Positions 8,601 to 17,013 are shown, numbered from the stretch's first letter. The stretch is DNA of 22,435 bases from an uncultured Prevotella sp. (GCA_934230685.1 CAKQFF010000016.1:1-22435), one strand, 5' to 3'. The notes: generated from the letters alone by a model not told the origin. A program made the numbers and translations.

Positions 8601-9722
8601 GCCAACGAGAGTGTAGCGATGAGGAGCCTCTGCGCTCCAAGGCTTAACCATGTTGCCAGCGTTGAGAGTGACATCCACAACAGTCTTGCCGTTCTTGGTC
8701 AAAGTGGCGAGCTGCTGTGTGGCCTTGATGTTTGGCACAAGAGTGTTCTCGTCGGAATAGAGCTTATTCTCGTAAAGCTGATAGCTCAGCGAGTAGCCCT
8801 TGGCATCCTTGTTGGTGAGGTTGTTCAGCTCAGCCGAAATCTTCAATGAGGCATCAGTGTAAGTCTCGTCATAGTCGGGGATAGCCTTCAAGTCGCGCAC
8901 CTGCACCTTAGGCTTTGCTGTGAGCGATACAGAACGGAAGATACCCGGCAGGCGGAACATGTCCTGGCTTTCGAGGAACGAGCCGTCGCTGTGGCGGTAG
9001 ACCTCAACAGCCACAATGTTCTCGCCATTCTTGTTAAGATAAGGAGTGATGTCAAACTGTGCGAGGTTGCGTGAGTTCTTTGAGAAGCCGACATACTTGC
9101 CGTTGATGTAGATATAGAAGAACGAGTCTACGCCATCGAAGTTGATGTAAATCTCTTTGCCCTCCCAGTCGGCAGGGATGGAGAATGAGCGACGGTATGA
9201 GCCAACCTCGTTGCGGTTGTTGTATGTCATCCAGTTCTTGTTGGGTGTGCGCATAACGCCACCCTTCCAGTCGCCCACCTTCACGCTGTGCTGGAAGATG
9301 ACACGCTGGTTGGAATAAAGAGGATAGCCATATTTGAACTCGCCCTTTTCAGTCATGCCAGCCGTGTTCCAGTTCATAGGCACCTGCACACGGTCCCATG
9401 CAGAGGCATCGAAGTCGGTACGGAAGAAGTCCTTAGGACGCTCATCTGGATTCTTAGCCCAATGGAATTGCCACTCGCCGTCGAGTGTGCGCCACAAAGA
9501 AGAGTTTTCGGGCAACACTTTGCGTGCCTCTTCCACGTTCTTGAACGAGAAGAACCAAGCGTGTGGCTGTTGCTTGTTGTAAGCTACTGAGTCAGGACTC
9601 TGCCATTCCCATCCAGTAGGCTGCGGCATCTGACCATAGTAGAAACCTCCGAGCGGTGCCATCTGCGCATACATCGGCGAAGAGAGCAACGCTGCAAGGA
9701 GAATTAATGATGATTTGTTCAT
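5649..9722 (-). CDS. Secreted GH2 beta-galactosidase (LacZ-type) with C-terminal F5/8 type C (discoidin) domain
   Basis: A 1357-residue glycoside hydrolase predicted to remove terminal beta-galactosyl residues from glycans. Order of parts: signal peptide (MNKSSLILLAALLSSPMYA, cleavage before Q20, no lipobox cysteine, so probably periplasmic or exported); GH2 sugar-binding jelly roll (about 65-255); Ig-like domain (about 265-395); TIM barrel (about 400-700) with acid/base E535 in SLGNEAG and nucleophile E598 in ISEYAHSMGN, equivalent to E. coli LacZ E461 and E537; linker domain; LacZ small-chain-like beta-sandwich (about 840-1130); and an added F5/8 type C domain (about 1218-1357, with LVDGDESTIWHT and ARYIRFRALN). 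The extra domain makes it about 330 residues longer than E. coli LacZ and may bind sugar. It stands alone without SusC/SusD partners, from its own promoter. Exact substrate is unknown; other GH2 activities cannot be excluded. Confidence 0.9.
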   Translation of the reverse strand: MNKSSLILLAALLSSPMYAQMAPLGGFYYGQMPQPTGWEWQSPDSVAYNKQQPHAWFFSFKNVEEARKVLPENSSLWRTLDGEWQFHWAKNPDERPKDFFRTDFDASAWDRVQVPMNWNTAGMTEKGEFKYGYPLYSNQRVIFQHSVKVGDWKGGVMRTPNKNWMTYNNRNEVGSYRRSFSIPADWEGKEIYINFDGVDSFFYIYINGKYVGFSKNSRNLAQFDITPYLNKNGENIVAVEVYRHSDGSFLESQDMFRLPGIFRSVSLTAKPKVQVRDLKAIPDYDETYTDASLKISAELNNLTNKDAKGYSLSYQLYENKLYSDENTLVPNIKATQQLATLTKNGKTVVDVTLNAGNMVKPWSAEAPHRYTLVGELKDKKGNVVETFSTIVGFRKIEIKDTPADKDEFGLAGRYYYLNGQPIKMKGVNRHENNPKTGHYVSREQMEHEVFLMKRGNINHVRDCHYPDAPYWYYLCDKYGIYLEDEANIESHQYYYGKESLSHVKEFRNAHVARNMEMVHATVNNPSVVIWSLGNEAGPGDNFKDCYAAIKAYDTSRPVQYERNNDIVDMGSNQYPSIPWVQEAVKGKYDIKYPYHISEYAHSMGNAVGNLIDYWNAIESTNFFMGGAIWDWVDQAIDNIDPKTSKRYWGYGGDFGMDNKPNDGMFCMNGIMRPDLSPKAQYFEVKKVYQNVGVKAVDMTKGRIEIFNKNYFEPLRGYQIVWSLWKDGECIKSDGQLMGAKNIVGPRERQEYTLDYDYSKLDPQSEYFVKVQFLQGKDMPWAKKGYAQMEEQLLVKGAQQAAPQLNTITNDKGNIYYTQDAKQVKVKGDNFNATFNLSNGSIDELAYGGNTVFTNGNGPKLDAFRAPTDNDAGIGYHNAWFKFGLYDLDHRVVGNPTITKQKDGSLQISLMVESQGKEGCRQVYGNRDRDPQSAYRFDVDKQKLGKDDFKFTTNQIYTIYKDGSIELQSAISANRASVILPRIGYAMKLPKTYKTFDYYGRGPVNNYNDRKTGQFIEHHRGIVGEQDIVLPKPQSMGNREEVRWCALSENGKPAVVFVTDSTMSASALPWSAQQMAVVAHANELPETDGTYLHLDAKVTGLGGASCGQGGPLTPDRTYSQNYNFGFVIRPAADASAKAMTDAAKVSLSGEQPISIEHRINGNVILSTTAKNRTIVYSLNGAKKPTVYTQPIDMRNGGTITTWYKEVPQLKTTMTYDKVDVVPLQVAYASSEEPEEGDAVHLVDGDESTIWHTMYSITLAKYPHWIDFDASETKLMKGFTFLPRQDTGYGRIKSYEIYVSNDGKTWGSPIMKGNFDSSAELKKVMFEKPVKARYIRFRALNAHYGVDYASAAEFALIAD

Positions 9723-9773
9723 AGATTTAGCTGTATATATATGTATGAATTTTCAGTTTACGAAAACGCTTTG

Positions 9774-9804
9774 CAAAGTTAGTCATTAAATTTTATACTA
9801 CAAA
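9774..9804 (-). promoter_or_regulatory. Bacteroidota-type promoter of the beta-galactosidase gene
   Basis: On the minus strand TTTG (9804-9801) is followed after exactly 19 bases by TAACTTTG (9781-9774), a perfect -33/-7 consensus pair. The expected start of transcription is near 9767, giving a leader of about 45 bases before the ATG at 9722. Confidence 0.85.
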
Positions 9805-9825
9805 GCTTGCCAACTGATATATGCT

Positions 9826-9859
9826 TAACTTTCACATACATTTGTCTAACTTTCACATA
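9826..9859 (-). promoter_or_regulatory. Pair of 13-bp direct repeats, likely activator site for the beta-galactosidase promoter
   Basis: TAACTTTCACATA occurs at 9826-9838 and again, identically, at 9847-9859 (read in the gene's direction, TATGTGAAAGTTA twice). The copies are 21 bp apart, two helical turns, and lie about 22 bp upstream of the -33 element, roughly -60 to -93 from the predicted start. This spacing is usual for a dimeric or tandem-binding activator. No regulator gene is adjacent. Confidence 0.55.
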
Positions 9860-9880
9860 TCCTACAGACGTACAACCTTC

Positions 9881-10621
9881 TTAAATATTGAAGTATTCCT
9901 CAAGCTTCTCCTCGGCTTTACCATCGGTGTTGTCGAAGTCGTTGATTATCACTCCATGCTCAAGCAGAGCCACACGTGTAGATATTTCCACCGTGTGTTG
10001 CAGGTTATGGCTCGAGATAAGCACCGTGGCACCCGTAGACTGGTTGAACTCTGTGATGAGTCGCTTCAGTTGGTTCTGGCTGCTTGGATCGAGGAAGTTG
10101 AAAGGCTCGTCGAGCACCACGAGTTGCGGACGGTTGAGCAGAGCGGCAATAATGCCCACTTTCTGCTTGTTGCCTGCCGAGAAGTCGCGTATATATTTCT
10201 TCTGTCCGAGCACCTCGCCATTCATAAAATGCTCAAAGTCCTTGAGTCTTTCCTCTGTTTGCTCCTTGCTGAGTCCCGACACCTTGCCGATGAACTCGAA
10301 GTATTCCTCTGCGGTGAGGAAGTCAATCAGGAACGAGTTGTCGATATAGGCACCAGTGAGCATCTTCCAGTCCTCGCTTACCGACGGGTTTATCTCGCTT
10401 GGGATATCTTCATTTTCAGCCTGCTGCTTGTTGGGAAACATCTTCACTTTGCCCTCGTCAGCCTTGAGCAGGTCGAGCATCAGTCGGAATAGGGTAGTCT
10501 TGCCTGCACCATTGTTGCCCACAAGACCAATGATTTCACCATCATTGATTGTGAAGTTCTGAATGTCGACGGCAGTCTTGTCGCCGAAACATTTCTTGAG
10601 GTTTTCGAGTTGTATTCTCAT
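9881..10621 (-). CDS. ABC transporter ATP-binding protein (no permease partner in view)
   Basis: A 246-residue ABC ATPase. Walker A GNNGAGKTT (35-43), signature DFSAGNKQKV (146-155), Walker B LVVLDEPF (167-174) and H-loop H205 (SSHNL) are all present. The signature is the degenerate S-A-G-N form, and the usual Q-loop glutamine is not evident in the segment TGAYIDNSFLIDFLTAEE (about 89-106). An acidic insert (about 66-84) follows the Walker A subdomain. The family hydrolyses ATP at the inner membrane face to drive a paired membrane protein, usually encoded next door; here the upstream neighbour, 19 bp away and probably cotranscribed, encodes a Fic protein instead and no permease lies in the window. 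It may pair with a permease elsewhere. The transported substrate cannot be inferred. Confidence 0.88.
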   Translation of the reverse strand: MRIQLENLKKCFGDKTAVDIQNFTINDGEIIGLVGNNGAGKTTLFRLMLDLLKADEGKVKMFPNKQQAENEDIPSEINPSVSEDWKMLTGAYIDNSFLIDFLTAEEYFEFIGKVSGLSKEQTEERLKDFEHFMNGEVLGQKKYIRDFSAGNKQKVGIIAALLNRPQLVVLDEPFNFLDPSSQNQLKRLITEFNQSTGATVLISSHNLQHTVEISTRVALLEHGVIINDFDNTDGKAEEKLEEYFNI

Positions 10622-10640
10622 CGTTGTTTTTATTGTATTT

Positions 10641-11774
10641 TTAGTTGTCGTTCAATTCTATCAACTCATAACATGTATTTCTACCTCCGTTATCAGTTTT
10701 TCGTAATATACCTTTATTTACAAGGTCGTTGAGGTCGCGTGTTGCAGTGTCTTGTGAGCAGTGGCATATTTTGTACCATTTCGAAGAATTAAGTTTACCT
10801 TCAAATCCGTCAAACAGTTTGTTGATAATCTTACGTTGTCGTTCGTTTAGTGGTGTGTCTTCATGCTGATTCCAGAATTGTCTTTTATGCACCACGCTCT
10901 CCGTTCTTGTAAGTGCCACATTTATTGCATTTTTTAAAGTTGAAAGGAACCATCCTACCCATTCCGTGATGTCCATATCCCCTTTCTGTGCATGTTCAAG
11001 GTAGTCATAGTAACTCTTTCTGTTTTTCAGAATCTGTGATGACAGACTGTAATATCGTTTTTCGGTATTATCGGCTCTTGAAAGCAGCATTTCTGTGATA
11101 GTGCGACACAAACGCCCATTGCCATCATCGAATGGATGTATAGTTACAAACCATAGATGAGCAATAGCAGCCTTAACCAGAGGGTCGGTTGTGTTTGTTG
11201 TCTCTATCCATTGTAGCAGATCGCTCATCAAACGTGGCACATCTGCAGAAGGAGGGGCCTCATAGTGTACGCGCTCTTTGCCCATTGCTCCCGACACCAC
11301 TTGCATAGCCCCTTCTCCCTCACGCCATTTTCCTACATCAATCTTATACATGCCGCTATGTCCGTTAGGGAAAAGCGCACAATGCCAATCAAACAGTCGT
11401 TCCTTGGTTAGAGGCTTATTGCAATTGTGTGTGGCGTCAAGCATCACTTGCACAACACCTTCCACATAATGGTCGGTAATAGGCAGACCATCATATTCCA
11501 GTCCGAGTTGTGTAGCAAGCGACGATCGCACACTATCGTGGTTGAGCTCTTGTCCCTCAATCTTCGATGAGTGCACGATCTCAGAAGTCATTGTTTCGAG
11601 TAATGATGCGTTCTGCTCCTCAAAGCCAAACATGGATATTCGTCCCATCAACTTTCCCCGTAGCATATTGGTTTCGGCAACCAAACCAGCCAATGCATGC
11701 ATGTCTACCGTCATGTGTGGCCAGTCGTTATGTTGCCAAATATATTTTGCTGTTTTGTTATATTGGTTTACCAT
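10641..11774 (-). CDS. Fic-domain protein (probable AMP-transferase) with DUF4172 N-terminus and C-terminal winged helix
   Basis: Fic enzymes transfer AMP or another nucleotide moiety from a nucleotide to hydroxyl side chains of target proteins. The 377 residues show an N-terminal DUF4172-like region (about 5-85) carrying the inhibitory motif S/T-x3-E-G/N as S69-SKI-E73-G74 (a class II, N-terminally inhibited layout), the Fic core (about 105-265) with the complete catalytic loop H213-PFDDGNGRLCR224, and a C-terminal winged-helix-like segment (about 310-375, TRDLNDLVNKGILRKT). The presence of both the catalytic histidine and the inhibitory glutamate predicts an active enzyme under autoinhibition. 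No antitoxin partner is needed in this class. It is first in an operon with an ABC ATPase 19 bp downstream. Target protein is unknown. Confidence 0.92.
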   Translation of the reverse strand: MVNQYNKTAKYIWQHNDWPHMTVDMHALAGLVAETNMLRGKLMGRISMFGFEEQNASLLETMTSEIVHSSKIEGQELNHDSVRSSLATQLGLEYDGLPITDHYVEGVVQVMLDATHNCNKPLTKERLFDWHCALFPNGHSGMYKIDVGKWREGEGAMQVVSGAMGKERVHYEAPPSADVPRLMSDLLQWIETTNTTDPLVKAAIAHLWFVTIHPFDDGNGRLCRTITEMLLSRADNTEKRYYSLSSQILKNRKSYYDYLEHAQKGDMDITEWVGWFLSTLKNAINVALTRTESVVHKRQFWNQHEDTPLNERQRKIINKLFDGFEGKLNSSKWYKICHCSQDTATRDLNDLVNKGILRKTDNGGRNTCYELIELNDN

Positions 11775-11803
11775 ATACTTATTGTATGTGTATCTTTTTA
11801 TGG

Positions 11804-11811
11804 CAAATTTA
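11804..11811 (-). promoter_or_regulatory. -7 element of the Fic promoter
   Basis: Read on the minus strand, TAAATTTG (11811-11804) matches TAnnTTTG, 30 bp before the Fic ATG at 11774. The -33 position carries only a partial match (CTTG or TTGC around 11831-11835), suggesting a weak or activator-dependent promoter. Confidence 0.5.
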
Positions 11812-11828
11812 ATGCTTTTCTGTTATAA

Positions 11829-11883
11829 CCGCAAGCTTTGCGGAGATTGTTTCGTTTATTCTCCGCATTTTTGCGGAGAATAA
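11829..11883. promoter_or_regulatory. Two related palindromes between Fic and the thi leader, candidate operator
   Basis: TTATTCTCCGCA (11856-11867) and TGCGGAGAATAA (11872-11883) form a perfect 12-bp inverted repeat with loop TTTT. A smaller hairpin, CCGCAA-GCT-TTGCGG (11829-11843), lies 12 bp away and shares the half-site TTGCGGAGA (11838-11846 and 11871-11879). There is no T-run outside the stem on either strand, so a protein-binding site is more likely than a terminator. It lies just upstream of the Fic -7 element and about 40 bp before the thi promoter. Confidence 0.5.
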
Positions 11884-11923
11884 TACTCTAATAACCTTAA
11901 TTCTCGATATTTAATAAAAAATA

Positions 11924-11955
11924 TTTGCATGGCTGAAATATTATTTGTTACTTTG
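11924..11955 (+). promoter_or_regulatory. Promoter of the thi operon
   Basis: TTTG (11924-11927) is followed after 20 bases by TTACTTTG (11948-11955), one mismatch from TAnnTTTG. The expected start near 11962 is immediately before the TPP riboswitch. Confidence 0.7.
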
Positions 11956-11966
11956 CATCTTAGAGA

Positions 11967-12049
11967 ACTATCACGGGGTGCCGAATGTCTTCGGCTGAGA
12001 TTATACCCATAGAACCTGATGCGGATAATGCTGCCGAAGGGAAAATGAT
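11967..12049 (+). promoter_or_regulatory. TPP riboswitch (THI element)
   Basis: The conserved TPP aptamer blocks appear in order: CGGGGTGCC (11974-11982), GGCTGAGA (11993-12000), ACCC (12005-12008), GAACCTGATGCGGATAATG (12012-12030) and CGAAGGGAA (12035-12043). Binding of thiamine pyrophosphate lowers expression of the downstream genes. The 100 bases between the aptamer and thiS hold a small hairpin GGCTA/TAGCC (12070-12087) but no clear U-rich terminator, so control may be at translation of thiS or by Rho. Confidence 0.97.
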
Positions 12050-12152
12050 ATAACTTCAATCAAAGGAGAGGCTACATACTCATAGCCATTACATACGCGG
12101 TGCCCTTAGTGAGGTTGTCACATTATTTTATATAACCCAATTAAGGTGAATT

Positions 12153-12350
12153 ATGAAAATTAAGATTAACAACAAGGAGACAGAAGTCAACGCCACAACT
12201 CTGTCGGAACTGGCAGCGGAATTGTCGTTGCCAGAAAAAGGCGTGGCTGTTGCTGTGAACAACCGTATGGTTACTCGTGCTGACTGGAATCAGACAGAGT
12301 TAAAAGAGGGCGACAATATTGTTGTCATCAAGGCTGTGTGCGGAGGATAG
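12153..12350 (+). CDS. thiS: Sulfur-carrier protein ThiS
   Basis: A 65-residue ubiquitin-fold protein ending in the essential Gly-Gly (KAVCGG). ThiF adenylates this C-terminus, a cysteine-derived sulfur is added to give the thiocarboxylate, and ThiG uses it to make the thiazole ring of thiamine. Strand-like segments MKIKINNKETEV and NIVVIKAV and the ALS-type hydrophobic core match the family, and the length is typical. The residue before Gly-Gly is a cysteine. It is the first gene after the TPP riboswitch; an AAGGTG ribosome-binding site lies 5 bp before the ATG. Confidence 0.95.
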   Translation: MKIKINNKETEVNATTLSELAAELSLPEKGVAVAVNNRMVTRADWNQTELKEGDNIVVIKAVCGG

Positions 12351-12418
12351 ACATGTTATATAGCACAAGCGAAAAATCATATATTACGGAAAATATAAAA
12401 AAACTCTAAATAAAAACT

Positions 12419-13189
12419 ATGGAAAAGCTGACAATCGCAGGACGTGAGTTCAACTCGCGCCTGTTTCTTGGTACAGGAAAATTCAACAACAACACCCTTA
12501 TGGCTGAGGCTATCAAGGCTTCGGAGACAGAGATGGTGACAGTGGCTATGAAGCGCATCGAGCTTAACGACGAGCACGACGACCTTCTCTCTCACATCAT
12601 CCAGAACCCTAACATTCAGTTGCTGCCCAACACCAGCGGTGTGCGCAATGCTGAGGAAGCAGTATTCGCCGCTCAGATGTCGCGTGAAGCTTTCGGCACC
12701 AACTGGCTCAAGCTTGAGATTCATCCCGACCCGCGTTATTTGCTGCCCGACTCAGTGGAGACACTCAAGGCTACAGAGCAGCTTGTGAAGATGGGTTTCG
12801 TGGTTTTGCCTTATTGTCAGGCCGACCCTACACTCTGCAAGCATCTTGAGGAGGCAGGTGCTGCAACCGTTATGCCGCTTGCAGCTCCTATCGGCACCAA
12901 CAAGGGTCTGCGCATGAAGGACTTCTTGCAGATTATCATCGAGCAGGCCACTGTGCCAGTAGTGGTTGATGCTGGTATCGGTGCTCCGAGTCATGCTGCT
13001 GAGGCTATGGAGATGGGTGCAAGCGCATGTCTTGTGAACACTGCTATTGCTGTGGCAGGCGATCCTGTGGAAATGGCAAAGGCTTTCAAGGAGGCAGTAG
13101 TATGTGGTCGTCGTGCTTATGAGGCTGGTCTCGGAGCGGTAAGCGACTGTGCTGAAGCAAGCTCGCCACTCACACAATTCCTCATGTAA
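12419..13189 (+). CDS. thiG: Thiazole synthase ThiG
   Basis: ThiG condenses 1-deoxy-D-xylulose 5-phosphate, dehydroglycine and the sulfur of ThiS thiocarboxylate into the thiazole phosphate carboxylate. The 256 residues form a TIM barrel: opening ...[12 protein letters not shown] (11-22), the Schiff-base lysine K98 in [10 protein letters not shown], the segment [12 protein letters not shown], and the phosphate-binding loops [10 protein letters not shown] and [11 protein letters not shown]. Length is normal. It is the second gene of the operon, 68 bp after thiS with no intervening thiE, which in many Bacteroidota sits here. Confidence 0.97.
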   Translation: MEKLTIAGREFNSRLFLGTGKFNNNTLMAEAIKASETEMVTVAMKRIELNDEHDDLLSHIIQNPNIQLLPNTSGVRNAEEAVFAAQMSREAFGTNWLKLEIHPDPRYLLPDSVETLKATEQLVKMGFVVLPYCQADPTLCKHLEEAGAATVMPLAAPIGTNKGLRMKDFLQIIIEQATVPVVVDAGIGAPSHAAEAMEMGASACLVNTAIAVAGDPVEMAKAFKEAVVCGRRAYEAGLGAVSDCAEASSPLTQFLM

Positions 13190-13194
13190 ATGGG

Positions 13195-13240
13195 TACACG
13201 TGAAAAATACACGCCATAAAATTACTCCAATTCACGTGTA
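13195..13240. repeat. Inverted repeat between thiG and thiC
   Basis: TACACGTGAA (13195-13204) and TTCACGTGTA (13231-13240) are perfect 10-bp inverted arms around a 26-base loop. There is no T-run after it. It may be an RNA stabilising or attenuating hairpin inside the operon. Confidence 0.5.
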
Positions 13241-13313
13241 ATCCCACGTATTACAAACGTTTAAACAAATAAATATTATTCAACGAGTAGAGAGCGCAGT
13301 AGAAGCTATATGA

Positions 13314-13341
13314 TTCTTCACTCTTCGTTCTTCACTCTTCA
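13314..13341 (+). repeat. 14-bp tandem repeat before thiC
   Basis: TTCTTCACTCTTCG (13314-13327) is followed directly by TTCTTCACTCTTCA (13328-13341), differing only at the last base, 12 bp before the thiC ATG. It resembles simple intergenic filler and is of unknown function. Confidence 0.6.
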
Positions 13342-13350
13342 CTTAAATAA

Positions 13351-15045
<1,695 letters not shown>

Positions 15046-15744
15046 ATGGAACAAACAAACCGTTACAACCGACAGATGATGCTCCCCGAAATAAGCGAGG
15101 AGGGTCAGAAGAAGATACGTGCAGCCAAGGTGCTGCTTGTGGGCGTCGGAGGACTTGGTTCTCCGATAGCCACCTATCTTGTTGGTGCTGGCATCGGACG
15201 CATTGGTATCATCGATGATGATGTTGTCGATGTTACCAATCTCCATCGTCAGGTTCTCTACACAGAGAAAGAGGCTGGACAGCCTAAAGTGGAATGCGCC
15301 AAGCGCAGACTGCAGGCTCTCAACAGCGAGGTGGAGATAGATGCCTACCCTTATCGTCTAACCAAGGAGAACGCCCATGAGCTGATAAGCCGCTACGACA
15401 TAGTGGTGGACGGCATGGACAACTTCGCCATTCGCTACATCGTGAGTGATGAATGCAAGCTGCAAGGCAAGCCTTATGTCTATGGAGCCATACGTGGACT
15501 CGACGGACAAGTGGCTGTACTCTGCAAGGGACACACCACTTATCGCTCTTTGCTTCCTGACGAAGAGGCTACACTAAGTATGCCTCATCCCGGCAAGGCT
15601 GTGCTCGGCACAACACCTGCTGTAGTGGGAAGTGTGGAGGCATGCCAAGTACTTATGCTTGCAGCTGAATTTGGCGAACCGCTCATCGACAAACTCTGGA
15701 CTGTTGACTTGAGTACAATGATGAGTTATGTAATTGATATGTAA
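15046..15744 (+). CDS. thiF: ThiS adenylyltransferase ThiF (E1-like), lacking zinc-site cysteines
   Basis: ThiF uses ATP to adenylate the C-terminal glycine of ThiS. The 232-residue E1-like domain has the nucleotide-binding glycine loop GVGGLGSP (33-40), the acidic D57-D59, NLHRQ (65-69), K81 and the DGMDN segment (122-126). Compared with E. coli ThiF and MoeB, the first zinc cysteine pair (C-Y-R-C type) is replaced by T165-Y-R-S168, the protein stops at VIDM before the second CxxC pair, and the stretch holding the E. coli ThiS-linking cysteine (C184) reads LSMPHPGKAVLG with no cysteine. The remaining cysteines are C84, C137, C160 and C200. The operon position (abutting thiC and 13 bp before thiH) supports the thiamine role; a stand-alone MoeB/HesA-like role is less likely. 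Confidence 0.9.
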   Translation: MEQTNRYNRQMMLPEISEEGQKKIRAAKVLLVGVGGLGSPIATYLVGAGIGRIGIIDDDVVDVTNLHRQVLYTEKEAGQPKVECAKRRLQALNSEVEIDAYPYRLTKENAHELISRYDIVVDGMDNFAIRYIVSDECKLQGKPYVYGAIRGLDGQVAVLCKGHTTYRSLLPDEEATLSMPHPGKAVLGTTPAVVGSVEACQVLMLAAEFGEPLIDKLWTVDLSTMMSYVIDM

Positions 15745-15757
15745 AACAAAAAAAACA

Positions 15758-16900
15758 ATGTTTTCAGACGAATTAAAAAAGATTAGCTGGCAGGAGACCA
15801 CGGAACGCATCGCGAGCATGACCGCCAATGATGTGCGCCGCGCTCTCAGCAAGAGCCATTGTGATGTCAACGACTTCATGGCGTTGCTCTCGCCTGCAGC
15901 CGAACCTTATCTTGAGGAGATGGCCCGACTGTCACGCAAATACACCGAGGAACGCTTCGGCAAGACAATGTCGATGTTCATTCCTCTTTATATCACCAAC
16001 TCTTGCTCCAACTCGTGTGTCTACTGTGGATTCCATGTGCAGAACCCTATGGCACGCACCATCCTCACTCCTGAGCAGATAGAGAACGAATACAAGGCTA
16101 TCAAGCAGCTCGCTCCTTTCGAGAACATCCTTCTCGTTACTGGCGAGAATCCCGCCAAGGCTGGTACTCCGTATCTTGCCAAGGCTATTGACATAGCCAA
16201 GAAATACTTCTCAAACATCAAGATTGAGGTGATGCCTCTCTCTACCGAGGACTACCGCACATTGGCACAGCATGGCATGAATGGTGTCATCTGCTTTCAG
16301 GAGACATACAACCGTGAGCACTACAACATCTATCATCCGCGTGGCATGAAGAGCAAGTTCGAGTGGCGTTGCGACGGTTTCGACCGTATGGGTATGGCTG
16401 GAGTTCATTCCATCGGTATGGGTGTGCTTATCGGTCTTGAGAAGGAGTGGCGCACAGATGTCACAATGATGGCCTATCACCTGCGCTATCTGCAGAAGCA
16501 TTACTGGCGCACTAAGTATAGCGTCAACTTCCCACGTATGCGTCCTGCTCAGAACGAGGGATTCCATCCCAACTGCTATATGAGCGACCGCGAGCTTGCA
16601 CAGGCCACATTTGCCATGCGCATCTTCGACCATGATGTCGACATCTCTTATTCTACACGCGAACCAGCCTTCATACGCGACAATATGGCCACACTTGGTG
16701 TTACTACCATGTCGGCAGAGTCGAAGGTTAATCCTGGTGGCTATCACACTTATCCTCAGGCTCTCGAACAGTTCAGCGTGAGCGATGAGCGCACAGCCAA
16801 GGAGATTGACCGCCGTCTGCGTGAGATAGGACGCGAGCCAGTGTGGAAAGACTGGGACGCTTCGTTCGACTTGTTCAATCCGTTGAAGAAGACTGTTTAA
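15758..16900 (+). CDS. thiH: 2-iminoacetate synthase ThiH (tyrosine lyase)
   Basis: ThiH is a radical SAM enzyme that cleaves tyrosine to p-cresol and dehydroglycine, supplying the C-N unit to ThiG; it is the oxygen-sensitive alternative to the oxidase ThiO. The 380 residues (E. coli 377) carry the cluster motif C-x3-C-x2-C as CSNSCVYC, followed by the VTGENP segment, the barrel strands IKIEVMPLS and VICFQETYN, and the C-terminal BATS-like domain ending GREPVWKDWDASFD. The frame is open from 15734, overlapping thiF, but the ATG at 15758 (MFSDELKKISW) matches family N-termini and leaves a normal 13-bp gap, so I chose it. It is the last gene of the operon. Confidence 0.96.
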   Translation: MFSDELKKISWQETTERIASMTANDVRRALSKSHCDVNDFMALLSPAAEPYLEEMARLSRKYTEERFGKTMSMFIPLYITNSCSNSCVYCGFHVQNPMARTILTPEQIENEYKAIKQLAPFENILLVTGENPAKAGTPYLAKAIDIAKKYFSNIKIEVMPLSTEDYRTLAQHGMNGVICFQETYNREHYNIYHPRGMKSKFEWRCDGFDRMGMAGVHSIGMGVLIGLEKEWRTDVTMMAYHLRYLQKHYWRTKYSVNFPRMRPAQNEGFHPNCYMSDRELAQATFAMRIFDHDVDISYSTREPAFIRDNMATLGVTTMSAESKVNPGGYHTYPQALEQFSVSDERTAKEIDRRLREIGREPVWKDWDASFDLFNPLKKTV

Positions 16901-16961
16901 TTGAAGATCTAAAGAACTCTCGCTAACCCATGATTCAATGAGTTAGAGGGAGCTTAGAAGT

Positions 16962-17013
16962 TAAGCCAAATGTTTTTGGGGTTCATAAATGAATCATAAA
17001 GACATTTGGCTTA
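16962..17013. repeat. Long inverted repeat after thiH
   Basis: TAAGCCAAATGT (16962-16973) pairs perfectly with ACATTTGGCTTA (17002-17013), with a 28-base loop that itself contains TTCAT/ATGAA. A second small hairpin TACCTA/TAGGTA (17014-17029) abuts it. The loop is long and the T-run short (TTTTT inside the second hairpin), so it is only a possible terminator of the thi operon. Confidence 0.5.

Noticed and set aside
7056..8849. A 597-codon plus-strand open frame
   Set aside because: It lies wholly antisense to the GH2 beta-galactosidase, whose catalytic motifs are clear; its translation is low-complexity V/L/A/H-rich, as expected of a shadow frame.
15734..15757. Upstream start for thiH overlapping thiF
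   Set aside because: The ATG at 15758 matches the family N-terminus and gives the usual length.
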